Shown here piece after piece: positions 22,946 through 30,888 of a stretch of DNA of 35,469 nucleotides. Position numbers and translations under genes: made by a program. The notes under the pieces were generated by a model, which made no database searches, had not been told where the DNA came from, and worked only from the letters and a program-made list of their open reading frames with translations. The DNA is from Peterkaempfera griseoplana (GTDB taxonomy: Bacteria; Actinomycetota; Actinomycetes; Streptomycetales; Streptomycetaceae): NCBI RefSeq assembly GCF_001418575.1, contig NZ_LIQR01000299.1:1-35469 (forward strand), given 5' to 3'. How positions within the stretch are numbered: position 1 is the stretch's first letter; each line of letters starts with the position of its first letter.

Positions 22946-23527
22946 GTGGGCGATACGAAGGCGAGAGCCGCCGCCGAGGCAGTCGAGTCGCATGTCCGGG
23001 AATTCTTCGAAGGGCATCCTGTCGAGGTCATCGAGTGCGACCTCGGGCCGGAGCGCCGAGAGGTGCTCACCGGCCTGCGCATCCTTGTTGCAGGTCCCGG
23101 CCCCCGTAGCGACAGCTGGGCCTATGTGACGGCAGGGTGCTGGGCCGTGGCGGAGCGAGACGGTCACGGTCTTGAGTTCGTCATGACCGCGCATGTCCGC
23201 GACCAGCGGTTCGTCGAACTCATGGCGATGATTGCCTACTACCACTGCGGAGGGCATCGGCTCGACCTGGAGCACAGCATGCCGATCGGTGAACCGTGGG
23301 TGCCGGGTTCGACCTGCGACCACCTGCTGATCAGCCTGCCGTATCTCCACGGGCCGGACCTCGAGCACTGCCCGCTGCCTGTGGGCCACGCTCGTGTCCT
23401 GTGGGTCCTGCCGGTGACGGCAGCCGAGATCGAGTTCCGCAGGCATCACGGCCACGAAGCGCTGGAACAGCTCTTCGACGAGGCAGAGATCATTCCTACC
23501 GATCCTTTCCGGGCATCGGTCGTCTGA
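22946..23527 (+). CDS. SUFU (suppressor of fused) domain protein
   Basis: GTG at 22946 opens a 193-residue cytosolic protein. No ribosome binding site is seen. CATGAT, six bases before the start, may be the -10 of a leaderless mRNA. The C-terminal half carries the SUFU family signature: a Leu-rich HLLISLPYLHGPDLE strand pair, then VLWVLPVTAAEIEFRR and HGHEALEQLFDEAEI. In bacteria this domain is often found as immunity protein to polymorphic toxins, or as a lone domain of unknown role. No toxin gene is seen on either side, so it may be an orphan immunity gene carried by the surrounding mobile DNA. Confidence 0.8.
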   Translation: MGDTKARAAAEAVESHVREFFEGHPVEVIECDLGPERREVLTGLRILVAGPGPRSDSWAYVTAGCWAVAERDGHGLEFVMTAHVRDQRFVELMAMIAYYHCGGHRLDLEHSMPIGEPWVPGSTCDHLLISLPYLHGPDLEHCPLPVGHARVLWVLPVTAAEIEFRRHHGHEALEQLFDEAEIIPTDPFRASVV

Positions 23528-23534
23528 TCTCCCG

Positions 23535-23800
23535 CTATGTCGGCCCCAGCGGAGACGGTGTTCGCTCGCCGCCCGCGCATCGGCTCCAGGTCCCGCGCGC
23601 CTCGACCACCAAGTGGGTGATGGTCTTGTCGTGGTAGCCGAGCACGCGGGCGACGACAGGTGCGGGGGCCCGGAGGACGAGCTGGCGGATCGCTGAGGCC
23701 CGGCCGCGCTGAGCGGGAATCCCGGCGGCTCGAAGCTCGTCGAGCAGACCGACCCGGGCCGTCGGCTGGCCGGGCTGCCGACCGCGGGTGTGCGGTCGGT
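23535..23800 (-). pseudogene. C-terminal relic of an integrase-like protein
   Basis: Translating the minus strand from about 23800 to the stop at 23535 gives a clean protein-like run without a start: GRQPGQPTARVGLLDELRAA, then RASAIRQLVLRAPAPVVARV, then LGYHDKTITHLVVEARGTWS. This resembles the C-terminal tail widely found in Streptomyces tyrosine-recombinase-like proteins (AIRQLV..APAPV.A..LGYH..T…W.RY). The catalytic domain is absent, and upstream the LysR gene begins at once. So it is a truncated remnant. The family assignment rests on remembered similarity and should be searched. Confidence 0.45.
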
Positions 23801-23810
23801 GTACGGGTGG

Positions 23811-24779
23811 TCAGCCGTAGACGACTGACCACGGACGGGGGGTGCCGTCCGGTGGGGAGGCAGTGCCCTCGCCTCGGGGACCTGCGGTGTGATGGTGGGC
23901 CAGGACGTCGGCGGCCAGTCGGGCGAAGTGGGGCGCGGCCGGGTGGGCGCCGCGGCCGATGGGCCAGGCGCCGCTGATGCGCGCCGTGAGGAGGTGGCCC
24001 GCCAGGGGGCACCAGGCGACGCGGGGCTCTTTGCGGGCCACCGACCCCTGAGCGAAGGCGATCCCGTGCCCCGCCGTGACCAGGGCGAGCAGGAACTCGG
24101 GGTTGGAGGCATGGCGAACGCGGCCGGGGATGAAGCCCTCGGTACGGCACACGTCGAGGATCTGGTCGTACCAGCCAGGCGCGTGGGCCCGAGGGAAGAG
24201 CACCAGGTCGTGCCCGGAGAGGTCGCTGAGCGCCACCTCCGGCAACCGGGCCAGCGGTGAGGTGCGGGGCAGGACGACGCCCAGGTCCAGGGAGATGCCG
24301 GGGCCGAGCCGCACTTCGGTGGCGTCGACGGGGTGGTGGACGAGTCCGACGTCCAGGCCCCCGGAGACCAGCAGCCGCAACTGCTCCACCGTGGTGACCT
24401 CCTGCAGGTCGACGGAGAGTTCCGGGACGTGCTCGGCGCAGGCTGTGAGCAGCGCGGACAGTACGGCAGCCGTGGTGTCGGGCGGTACGCCCGCCCGCAG
24501 GGTGCCGAGGCCGCCGTCCGCGGCGCGGCGCGCCAGAGTGCGCAGCCGCTTCTCCCGGGCGAGGAGATCGTGGGATTCCTCCAGCAGCGCCACCCCGGCG
24601 GCGCTGAGCCGGACGCCGCGCTGCGAGCGGTCGAACAACTCGGCCCCCAGTTCCTTCTCCAGCCGGCGGATCGCCTGGCTGAGCGGCGGCTGGGCCATGC
24701 CGAGCCGTTCGGCGGCCCGGCTGAAGTGCAGCTCGTCGGCGACGGTGACGAAAAGACGCAGGTGGCGCAAGAGATCCAC
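23811..24779 (-). CDS. LysR-family regulator, divergent from a serine hydrolase
   Basis: The start is taken as GTG at 24779, giving 322 residues that begin VDLLRHLRLFVTVADELHFS, the normal LysR N-terminus; longer in-frame starts add Arg-rich non-protein text. The helix-turn-helix shows RAAERLGMAQPPLSQAIRRL. The remainder is the effector domain. There is no ribosome binding site, but TAAGAT lies eight bases upstream, fitting a leaderless mRNA. The gene is head-to-head with a penicillin-recognising serine hydrolase gene 84 bases away, the ampR-ampC arrangement also used by some Streptomyces beta-lactamases. It probably controls that gene. Confidence 0.92.
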   Translation of the reverse strand: MDLLRHLRLFVTVADELHFSRAAERLGMAQPPLSQAIRRLEKELGAELFDRSQRGVRLSAAGVALLEESHDLLAREKRLRTLARRAADGGLGTLRAGVPPDTTAAVLSALLTACAEHVPELSVDLQEVTTVEQLRLLVSGGLDVGLVHHPVDATEVRLGPGISLDLGVVLPRTSPLARLPEVALSDLSGHDLVLFPRAHAPGWYDQILDVCRTEGFIPGRVRHASNPEFLLALVTAGHGIAFAQGSVARKEPRVAWCPLAGHLLTARISGAWPIGRGAHPAAPHFARLAADVLAHHHTAGPRGEGTASPPDGTPRPWSVVYG

Positions 24780-24787
24780 AATCGAGG

Positions 24788-24793
24788 ATCTTA
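24788..24793 (-). promoter_or_regulatory. Leaderless -10 box of the LysR gene
   Basis: TAAGAT on the minus strand ends eight bases before the GTG start, matching TAnnnT at the spacing typical of leaderless actinobacterial mRNAs. No clear -35 box is visible. Confidence 0.5.
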
Positions 24794-24863
24794 TGGGGAA
24801 GCCGCCTTGAGGGGGAGGGAGCGGTCGGCCGGAAGCCCGACCGCCCGATGACAGGGAACGTCT

Positions 24864-25853
24864 GTGTCCGATGACGTAGCAGCCACCACGCGAACAGCAG
24901 CCGAGGAGCGAATCCGGCAGGTCTTCACCGCGGTCGGGGCGAGAGGGCAGTTGCACGCCGTTCCTCTCGCAGCACGCACACCGGTCGCCGGAACGACCGA
25001 CGGCGAGCAGCGTGTCGGTGAGGTCGCCGTGGGCGCCGACGACGCCGTCGTCATCGCTTCGATCTTCAAGATCCTGCTGGTCCTGGAGTTCGCCCGGCAG
25101 GTCGCGGCCGGTCAGCTCGACCCGAGGCAGCGGGTGCGGGTGACCTCGGCCGACAGACTCGGCGGCTGGGGCACCGCCGGATGCCTGGACGATCTCGAGC
25201 TGTCGTTGCGGGACCTGGCCTACTTCACGATGTCCGTCAGCGACAACTCGGCGGCCGATCTGCTACTGGACCGGGTGGGACTGGACACCGTGAGACTGCT
25301 CGCGAAGGAACTCGGCCTGGACCGGACCCGGATCGTGGGCGGCCCGCGGGACCTGCTGGAGTCGATGCTCGCGGAGGTCGGAGCGCGCGACGAGAGGGAG
25401 TTCGCCGTCCGCTACCCGGCTCTGCCGGACGAGAGGAAGAGACGGCTGGCCATGCTCGACCCCGCCCACGCCACGGCCAGCACACCCCGGGAGATCACCC
25501 GGCTGCTCCAGCTCGTGTGGACCGATGCGGCAGGGCCACCGGAAGCATGTGCGTTCGTGCGCGACCTGATGAGCAAGCAGGTCTTCCGCCATCGGTTGGC
25601 GTCGGGTTTCCCGGACGACGTCGTGGTCGCGGCCAAGACCGGGACCCTGCCGGGGCTGCACATGGAGGCGGGCGTCGCCCGTTACCCGGACGGCGCGTGC
25701 TATGCGATCGCCGTCTTCGCGCGCACCCATGATGTGAGCACCTCCCGCGCCTCGGTGGACGCGGCGATCGGCCGGGTCGCCGGGATCGCGGCCGATTCCC
25801 TCCGGGGCGCCGGTGACCAGGACACATATGCTTTCGCGTATCGCCGGGGCTGA
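24864..25853 (+). CDS. Class A beta-lactamase-related serine hydrolase, apparently cytosolic
   Basis: GTG at 24864 has AGGGAA five bases upstream. The 329-residue product carries the three penicillin-recognition motifs: SIFK with Ser66 and Lys69, SDN at 126-128 and KTG at 258-260. The order and spacing suit the class A fold. Two oddities stand out. There is no signal peptide or Tat motif at the N-terminus, although these enzymes normally act outside the membrane. The omega-loop Glu-x-x-Leu-Asn, which gives class A enzymes deacylation, is not found between SDN and KTG. It may thus be an amidase- or esterase-like hydrolase rather than a resistance enzyme. Divergent LysR control is likely. Confidence 0.85.
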   Translation: MSDDVAATTRTAAEERIRQVFTAVGARGQLHAVPLAARTPVAGTTDGEQRVGEVAVGADDAVVIASIFKILLVLEFARQVAAGQLDPRQRVRVTSADRLGGWGTAGCLDDLELSLRDLAYFTMSVSDNSAADLLLDRVGLDTVRLLAKELGLDRTRIVGGPRDLLESMLAEVGARDEREFAVRYPALPDERKRRLAMLDPAHATASTPREITRLLQLVWTDAAGPPEACAFVRDLMSKQVFRHRLASGFPDDVVVAAKTGTLPGLHMEAGVARYPDGACYAIAVFARTHDVSTSRASVDAAIGRVAGIAADSLRGAGDQDTYAFAYRRG

Positions 25854-25899
25854 ACTTCGGTCTTGGACAGGGCACTTGGTCCCTTGATCTCCTGTCGTC

Positions 25900-26931
25900 A
25901 TGACCCAGGACATACACGCCTCCGACAGACACGCCCCGACCTCCGGCCGCGGGCCCGACCGTCGTACGGTGCTCCGGGGCGCAGTGCTCGGTGCGGCAGC
26001 CCCGTTGATCCCGGCCACGGCAGCCTCGGCGTCCGCGACCGTCGGCCGCGGCCGGGGCGGTGACCGGACCGTCGCCCGCTCCGTCTCCTTCCGCTGGCTC
26101 GGCACTTCGGGCTGGCGCATCGACGTGGACGGCCGCACCGTGCTCTTCGACCCCTACCTCACGCGTTTCGTCACCGGTCTGTACGACAGCGGCCTCGATC
26201 CGAGGACAGAGCTGACGACGAACCCTGCGGTCGTCGACGCGCACATCGGCCGTCCCGACGTGGTGCTGGTGAGCCACTCCCACTGGGACCACCTCAGCGA
26301 CGTGCCGTACATCGCCAAGACCACCGGCGCCCGCGTCATCGGCACCGAGACCACGTACCACCTGCTCACCGCCCTCGGGGTCGACCCGGGCCAGATCTCC
26401 GTGGTGAAGGGCGGCGAAGTGCTGGATCTCGGCACGATCACCGTCGAGGTCGTACCCAGCCTGCACAGCCGCAACAAGAACTGCTCGTACTTCGCCCCGG
26501 GCACGCTGACCGCCCCGCCCAGGACGGTTCCCACCACCATCGCCGATCTGCCGGAGGGCGACACCCTGGCCTTCCAGATCACGCTCGGCGAGCACGGACC
26601 CTCCGCGTTCCTCATGGGAGCCAGCGACTTCTCCGAGCGGGCGGTACGGGGGCTGAGTCCCGACCTCGCGATGATCGCCGTACCCGCCGAGAGCGGCACC
26701 ACCTACCGCTACGTGCCCCGACTGCTGAACGCACTGGGCAGTCCCGAGGTCGTCGTCCCCGTCCACTGGGACAACTTCGAGCTCCCGCTGAGCGATCCCC
26801 CCGTCCCCGACCCGGGCATGGATCTCGACGCCTTCCTCGCCCAGGTCGGGAAGGCATCCGCAGCCAGCCGGATCGTCGTCCCGGACTACCGCACCGTGTA
26901 CGACGGCGACATGCGGCCCGTAAGCCCGTAG
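25900..26931 (+). CDS. Tat-exported metallo-beta-lactamase-fold hydrolase (UlaG/NAPE-PLD-like)
   Basis: ATG at 25900, 46 bases after the serine hydrolase, starts a 343-residue protein; no clear ribosome binding site is seen. Residues 27-55 form a Tat signal (RRTVLRG then an Ala-rich core). The mature part opens with SFRWLGTSGWRIDVDGRTVL, typical of this branch, followed by the metal motif HSHWDH (His126, His128, Asp130, His131). Later metal ligands are probably His in PSLHSR, Asp in MGASDFSE and His in VPVHWDNF. Such enzymes hydrolyse phosphoesters or lactones with two metal ions. The substrate is unknown. It may be co-transcribed with the serine hydrolase, giving two hydrolases of different mechanism in one unit. 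Confidence 0.88.
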   Translation: MTQDIHASDRHAPTSGRGPDRRTVLRGAVLGAAAPLIPATAASASATVGRGRGGDRTVARSVSFRWLGTSGWRIDVDGRTVLFDPYLTRFVTGLYDSGLDPRTELTTNPAVVDAHIGRPDVVLVSHSHWDHLSDVPYIAKTTGARVIGTETTYHLLTALGVDPGQISVVKGGEVLDLGTITVEVVPSLHSRNKNCSYFAPGTLTAPPRTVPTTIADLPEGDTLAFQITLGEHGPSAFLMGASDFSERAVRGLSPDLAMIAVPAESGTTYRYVPRLLNALGSPEVVVPVHWDNFELPLSDPPVPDPGMDLDAFLAQVGKASAASRIVVPDYRTVYDGDMRPVSP

Positions 26932-27083
26932 ACGAAACCCGACGTGCCGCCCGCCCGGCGCCGCGAGCACGCCCGCATCCGCAGTGGGAAAGGCCCCCGC
27001 TGGGGCAGCAGGCCCATCACCGCCGCGGCCCGAGCCCAGCCGCACCGACCTTGACCGGCCCGGCGGCAACGTGCCCGCTTCGT

Positions 27084-27125
27084 CTCCGGGTGTGCCGTCC
27101 CCTCCCAGGGACCGCACACCCGGAG
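27084..27125. terminator. Strong nested hairpin terminator
   Basis: CTCCGGGTGTGC (27084-27095) and GCACACCCGGAG (27114-27125) form a perfect 12-pair stem. The loop itself can close as GTCCC/GGGAC. It lies about 150 bases after the metallo-hydrolase stop and directly before the methyltransferase promoter, separating the two units. Confidence 0.75.
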
Positions 27126-27142
27126 TGGCAGCTCCGCTCACC

Positions 27143-27148
27143 TATGCT
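27143..27148 (+). promoter_or_regulatory. Leaderless -10 box of the methyltransferase gene
   Basis: TATGCT is followed by seven bases and then ATG at 27156. There is no ribosome binding site, so the mRNA probably begins at or next to the start codon. Confidence 0.55.
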
Positions 27149-27155
27149 TGCCGTC

Positions 27156-27761
27156 ATGAGCCGTTGGGAAGAGCTGACCGGGGGAACGTCCGGGGAGGAC
27201 TACGCCGCGCGCTTTTCGGCTCTGGCCGGCACCCGCAGGGACATGCACGGTGAGGCACGGTTCTGCGCCACGCTCATGCCCCCTGGAGCCCGGGTGCTGG
27301 ACGCGGGGTGTGGTACCGGGCGGGTCATGATCCGGCTTGCGGAGCTCGGGTACGACTGTGTCGGCGTGGATCTTGATGCGTCCATGCTGGCGGTGGCGCG
27401 GAAAGAAGCGCCCGGATTGCCCTGGATCCAGGCCGACCTGGCGACATTCGACCCCGGCGCGGTCAATGTCGCCGCAGACTTCGATCTCGTGGTCGCCGCC
27501 GGCAACATCTTCCCGCTTCTCGCCACCGGTACCGAGGGCGCGGTCGTCAGTCGCCTGGCCGCAGCCCTGCGCCCAGGTGGCTTGCTCGTCTCGGGCTTCG
27601 GCCTGGATGAGGCTCACCTGCCGGTACCACCCAGCATCACGCTGCCGGAGTACGACGCCTACTGCACCGCGGCCGGCCTCTCCTTCGTCGGCCGCTTCGC
27701 CACCTGGGACGCCGACCCTTACGACGGCGGCGGCTACGCCGTCAGCGTCCATCGCCGCTGA
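27156..27761 (+). CDS. SAM-dependent class I methyltransferase
   Basis: ATG at 27156 is chosen because a TATGCT -10 box lies seven bases upstream and the earlier in-frame starts run through the terminator hairpin. The 201-residue protein has the class I fold: motif I VLDAGCGTGR (about 47-56), the acidic residue of motif II in VGVDLDASML, and post-I DLVVAAGNIF. LRPGGLLVSGF follows at the usual place. The short N-terminal cap (WEELTGG…YAARF) is typical of small cytosolic methyltransferases of unknown substrate. It is alone between a terminator and a converging operon. Family secure, acceptor unknown. Confidence 0.9.
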   Translation: MSRWEELTGGTSGEDYAARFSALAGTRRDMHGEARFCATLMPPGARVLDAGCGTGRVMIRLAELGYDCVGVDLDASMLAVARKEAPGLPWIQADLATFDPGAVNVAADFDLVVAAGNIFPLLATGTEGAVVSRLAAALRPGGLLVSGFGLDEAHLPVPPSITLPEYDAYCTAAGLSFVGRFATWDADPYDGGGYAVSVHRR

Positions 27762-27924
27762 GCAGGCCCCGTTCCGGCCGAAAGCACGGCCTCGCTGGGC
27801 CGCCCGGCAGAACCTGCAACGGACAAGCAGCTCCCCTGACAGCGCCCAAGGAATCACTGACACGCCCCACCGTTGCGCGGCCGCCGCTTCGTGGGTGTGC
27901 TGGGGTGTCGTGGATGGATTCCGG

Positions 27925-29235
27925 TCAGGCCCGCGACGGCCGCTGCAGGATGCCGCCGGGGTCGTAGCGCTTCCACAGCTCTCCGACACGGGCGCCGGTG
28001 GACCCCGGGTAGGCACGCGCGAATGTCGTGTCGTCCGGATTGCTTTCGAAGTTCACGTACGCCCCGTCCGTGTGAGGGGCCAAGGTCTCCCAGGCGCCTG
28101 ACAGGGCCTGTCGACCGTCCGGTGGGAACACCGTGGCGATGACGAGCGTCCTTTGATGGCGATGTGTGTAGGCAGTGGCCCCGGGGTCGATGTCGTTGAC
28201 CGCACCACCGAGCGAGCGCATCTGGATCAGGACCGGGTCGGATCCGGTTGCTGCCGTCAGCAGTGCGCGGGCCGCGTCGGGGGTGATGTCCGTGAGCAGT
28301 CCGTTGGTGGTGGTGCCCGGCATCTGTCCGGTGTTGGGGTGCAGGTGGGCGGGCGACACCAGGTCCGTGTACGGGAGGATGTGGGCCTGCTGGACCGTGA
28401 CCTCGCCGATCCCGAGGAGCGGCTGGAGTGCCTGCTGGATGCCGGACCGGCTGTCCGAGGCGACGACCGCGGTGATGAAGGCGAGAGGTGACGCACCCTG
28501 CGAGGAGAGCATCACTGCGGTCGACAGCTCACGCGGCGCCTGTGCCATGACGGCATCCCAGCGCTGCAGCGTCTTGCCCGCCGGGTCCACGCGTGCGACA
28601 AGCTGCGCGAATCCGACATCGCGGAGTTCAGTGGCTGCGATCTCGAAGGCCACAGCGATGCCGGCTCCCGCCCCTGCACCGCGCATCACCCACAGCAGAT
28701 CGGGCTCGGTCTGCGGGTCGGCGCGGACCTGAGTACCGTCGGGCAGCACCACCTCGACCGCGCGGATGTGGTCGATGGTGAGTCCGTAGTTCCGTACCAG
28801 CCATCCGACGCCGCCGGCCGTGGCGAGGCCGCCGACGCCGACGTTGCCGTGGTCGCCGGAGCTGATGGCCAGTCCGTGCGAGGCGAGCGCCTGGGCGACC
28901 TGGGCCCAGCGCGCGCCCGCCTCCACCCGCACCAGGCGTGCGTCGCGGTCGAGAACGTCGACCCGGCGCATCTCACTCAGGTCGATGACGAGCCCGGCGT
29001 TGTTCGTGCCGCTGCCGGAGAGGCCGTGTCCGCCGCTGCGGACGGCCAGCGGGAGATGCTGCTCATGTGCCAGTCGAAGTGCTGCAGCGACGTCGGCGGG
29101 GGATTCGGCGAGTACGACTGCTGCCGGTCTGCCCACGGTGGTGTAGGTGGAGCGGAGCAGGGCATAGCGACGATCTCCGGGAGTGATGATCTTGCCGGCA
29201 AGGCCGGCGGGCACCACGCCGAGGCTTGTGGTCAT
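27925..29235 (-). CDS. FAD-linked oxidase (berberine-bridge-enzyme type)
   Basis: The 436-residue protein begins MTTSLGVVPAGLAG, and its ATG overlaps the upstream stop codon (ATGA). It shows the FAD-binding domain of the vanillyl-alcohol/BBE superfamily: RPAAVVLAESPADVAAALR, then VRSGGHGLSG, whose His70 is the expected site of covalent 8-alpha flavin attachment, then GVGGLATAGGVGWL. The second covalent Cys of bicovalent members is absent. The C-terminal BBE segment is seen as ELWKRYDPGGIL. It is cytosolic, with no signal peptide. It is co-transcribed with an LLM flavoenzyme and sits in a unit likely controlled by the divergent HxlR repressor. It probably oxidises an alcohol, sugar or aromatic, but the substrate is unknown. 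Confidence 0.9.
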   Translation of the reverse strand: MTTSLGVVPAGLAGKIITPGDRRYALLRSTYTTVGRPAAVVLAESPADVAAALRLAHEQHLPLAVRSGGHGLSGSGTNNAGLVIDLSEMRRVDVLDRDARLVRVEAGARWAQVAQALASHGLAISSGDHGNVGVGGLATAGGVGWLVRNYGLTIDHIRAVEVVLPDGTQVRADPQTEPDLLWVMRGAGAGAGIAVAFEIAATELRDVGFAQLVARVDPAGKTLQRWDAVMAQAPRELSTAVMLSSQGASPLAFITAVVASDSRSGIQQALQPLLGIGEVTVQQAHILPYTDLVSPAHLHPNTGQMPGTTTNGLLTDITPDAARALLTAATGSDPVLIQMRSLGGAVNDIDPGATAYTHRHQRTLVIATVFPPDGRQALSGAWETLAPHTDGAYVNFESNPDDTTFARAYPGSTGARVGELWKRYDPGGILQRPSRA

Positions 29236-30131
29236 CGTCCGTTCCTTATGGCCTCGACGCGCTCACGAACCGCCGGCACGACCTCGGAGGCGAAGAGCGC
29301 GAGCTGACTCTCGGGGTTCACCACGGGCCAGAACACAAAGGTGTCGAACCCGAGGACCACGGCCCACTCCGTGAGCGTGTCCACCCACTGGTGCACGTCA
29401 CCGACGAGCCCTTGGCCGCGCCGGCCGGCTCCGATGACGCCGATCACGTTGTAGATGCGACGGATGGATTTCGGGGTGCGCCCCGCGGCAGTGGCTGCTT
29501 CGTCGATGAGATGCTGGCGCGAGGGCACCTGCTCCGGCGGGACGTAGATGTTGAGCGGGGAGACCCACCCGTCGGCCGACCGGCCGGCAACCGCCAGCAT
29601 CTTGGGTCCCTGGGCGCCGAGCCAGATCTCGACGGGCTTCGGGGGCACCGGACCGGCGCGGTAGCCGGACACGGAGTGATTCGGGCTTTGCAGTTGCACC
29701 GCTCCTCCGGCCAAGGCCTCGCGCATGAGCCCGAGCGATTCCTCCGTGAAGGCGACCATCTGCTCGCCGCGCCGCGGCAGGCCACCCATCGATGCGATGC
29801 CGTCGGCGAAGGCCCCACCGCCGACACCGAGCTGGATCCGGCCGTCGGTGAGCACACTCAGCGAAGCGGCGACCTTGGCGAGCATGGTGGGCGGCCGCAG
29901 CTGCAGGTCGGACACGTCGGTGAAGAGCGAGATGCGGTTGGTGTCGGCAGCCAGGTTGCCGATCAGAGTCCAGGAGTCCAGGTGTCCCGGCTGGTAGGGA
30001 TGGTCCTGGACAGCGAGATAGTCCAAGCCGGCGTCCTCGGCCAGGCGCGCGAGGCGTCGTGTCCCGCCCAGCGACTCGGCTGCAGGATCGAGACTCAGCC
30101 CGAAAGAGAGCGGATGTCCGTAGTCGTTCAT
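29232..30131 (-). CDS. LLM-class flavin-dependent oxidoreductase (luciferase-like)
   Basis: This 299-residue protein starts at ATG 30131, with GAGG very close to the start, and is first in a two-gene operon. It has the luciferase-like barrel of F420- or FMN-dependent enzymes: a Gly/Leu start (HPLSFGLSL), a first helix RRLARLAEDAGLDYLAVQDH, a strand with RISLFTDVSDLQLRPP, and GRIQLGVGGGAF with KPVEIWLGAQGPKML. The last two are common in F420-type members. It may reduce or monooxygenate a small molecule handled next by the FAD oxidase. HxlR at 30202 is divergent and probably represses both. Confidence 0.9.
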   Translation of the reverse strand: MNDYGHPLSFGLSLDPAAESLGGTRRLARLAEDAGLDYLAVQDHPYQPGHLDSWTLIGNLAADTNRISLFTDVSDLQLRPPTMLAKVAASLSVLTDGRIQLGVGGGAFADGIASMGGLPRRGEQMVAFTEESLGLMREALAGGAVQLQSPNHSVSGYRAGPVPPKPVEIWLGAQGPKMLAVAGRSADGWVSPLNIYVPPEQVPSRQHLIDEAATAAGRTPKSIRRIYNVIGVIGAGRRGQGLVGDVHQWVDTLTEWAVVLGFDTFVFWPVVNPESQLALFASEVVPAVRERVEAIRNGR

Positions 30132-30164
30132 GTCCTCACTGTGCAGCGCACGGCCTCACTGGAA

Positions 30165-30201
30165 AAGGCGAAGGTAAGGAGCTATATTTTAGTAAGCAGC
30201 T
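30165..30201. promoter_or_regulatory. Divergent promoter and candidate HxlR operator
   Basis: The AT-rich core holds GCTATATTTTAGTA (30181-30194) with AGCTAT repeated at 30180 and 30198. TATATT (30183-30188) can serve the plus-strand gene and TAAAAT the minus-strand one, so a bound protein would block both. GCTAT-N3/4-TAGT also occurs in the other HxlR spacer (31620-31631, minus strand). Confidence 0.45.
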
Positions 30202-30582
30202 ATGAGATCGGAAGTGGTGCAGGTGATCAGGACTCAGCCTCCACGCATCGAGGGCAACTCGATCCACGACGACTCCTGCCCGAGCTTCCTGGGTGCTCTG
30301 GAGCTGATCGGACGCCGCTGGACAGGATCGATCCTGGCCGCTGCCGCCCAAGGCGCTCGCCGCTTCGGCGAGTACCGGGCCATGATCGACGGCATCTCCG
30401 ACCGGCTGCTCGCTCAGCGCCTGAAGGAGCTCGAGGCCGAAGGCCTCATCGAGCGAACGGTGATTCCCAGCACTCCCGTGCAGATTCGCTACAGCCTCAG
30501 CCGCGACGGACAGGCCCTGCTGGGCGCCCTGCAGCCTCTGGCGCAGTGGACCGCTCAGCGTCCCGCCCGACAGGTGCGGTAG
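30202..30582 (+). CDS. HxlR-family regulator (DUF24 winged helix)
   Basis: ATG at 30202 starts a 126-residue protein of the normal family length. It has the HxlR core: Cys in DSCPSFLGALELIGRRWTG, then RRFGEYRAMIDGISDRLLAQ and RLKELEAEGLIERTV, and a wing ending RYSLSRDGQAL. The conserved Cys, placed before the first helix, is the redox- or aldehyde-sensing residue in studied members. There is almost no leader (5' end near 30195). The gene is divergent from the LLM/FAD operon with 70 bases between starts, so it likely controls that operon and itself in response to reactive electrophiles or oxidants. Confidence 0.92.
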   Translation: MRSEVVQVIRTQPPRIEGNSIHDDSCPSFLGALELIGRRWTGSILAAAAQGARRFGEYRAMIDGISDRLLAQRLKELEAEGLIERTVIPSTPVQIRYSLSRDGQALLGALQPLAQWTAQRPARQVR

Positions 30583-30888
30583 CCGGTTCGGCATGTGCCC
30601 GGACGCCAGGAGCGTAGACCCAGACCCTCCACGGGCCCACCATGTGCCTTCCGCCGAATCCGAGTCCTCTCACCGCTCCCCCACTGCCCTGGGAACCGGG
30701 CCGTCCGGATCACCCCGACCTGTCGGTGCGAGGGCTTGCAGTGAGGTGCGCGGTGATCCCCGGGTGCCCCTTCCCCGAGACTCCGGGGCTCCAGGAACCG
30801 CTCCCACACCACCGGTGGCCCCGCCGACTCCCCCTCGGCAGGACCACCGGCGCCCTCACGGCCTGCGGCTGCAGCGTGCGGGTGCGAG
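30583..30888. other. Convergent spacer with a terminator
   Basis: About 300 bases between the ends of an HxlR gene and the azoreductase gene. No coding character is seen on either strand; the only structure noted is the hairpin at 30812-30850. Confidence 0.4.
30812..30850. terminator. Hairpin terminator of the azoreductase gene
   Basis: CCGGTGG (30812-30818) pairs with CCACCGG (30844-30850), and inside it GCCGA (30823-30827) pairs with TCGGC (30835-30839), separated by four-base internal loops. It lies about 40 bases past the azoreductase stop on the minus strand. Confidence 0.55.
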
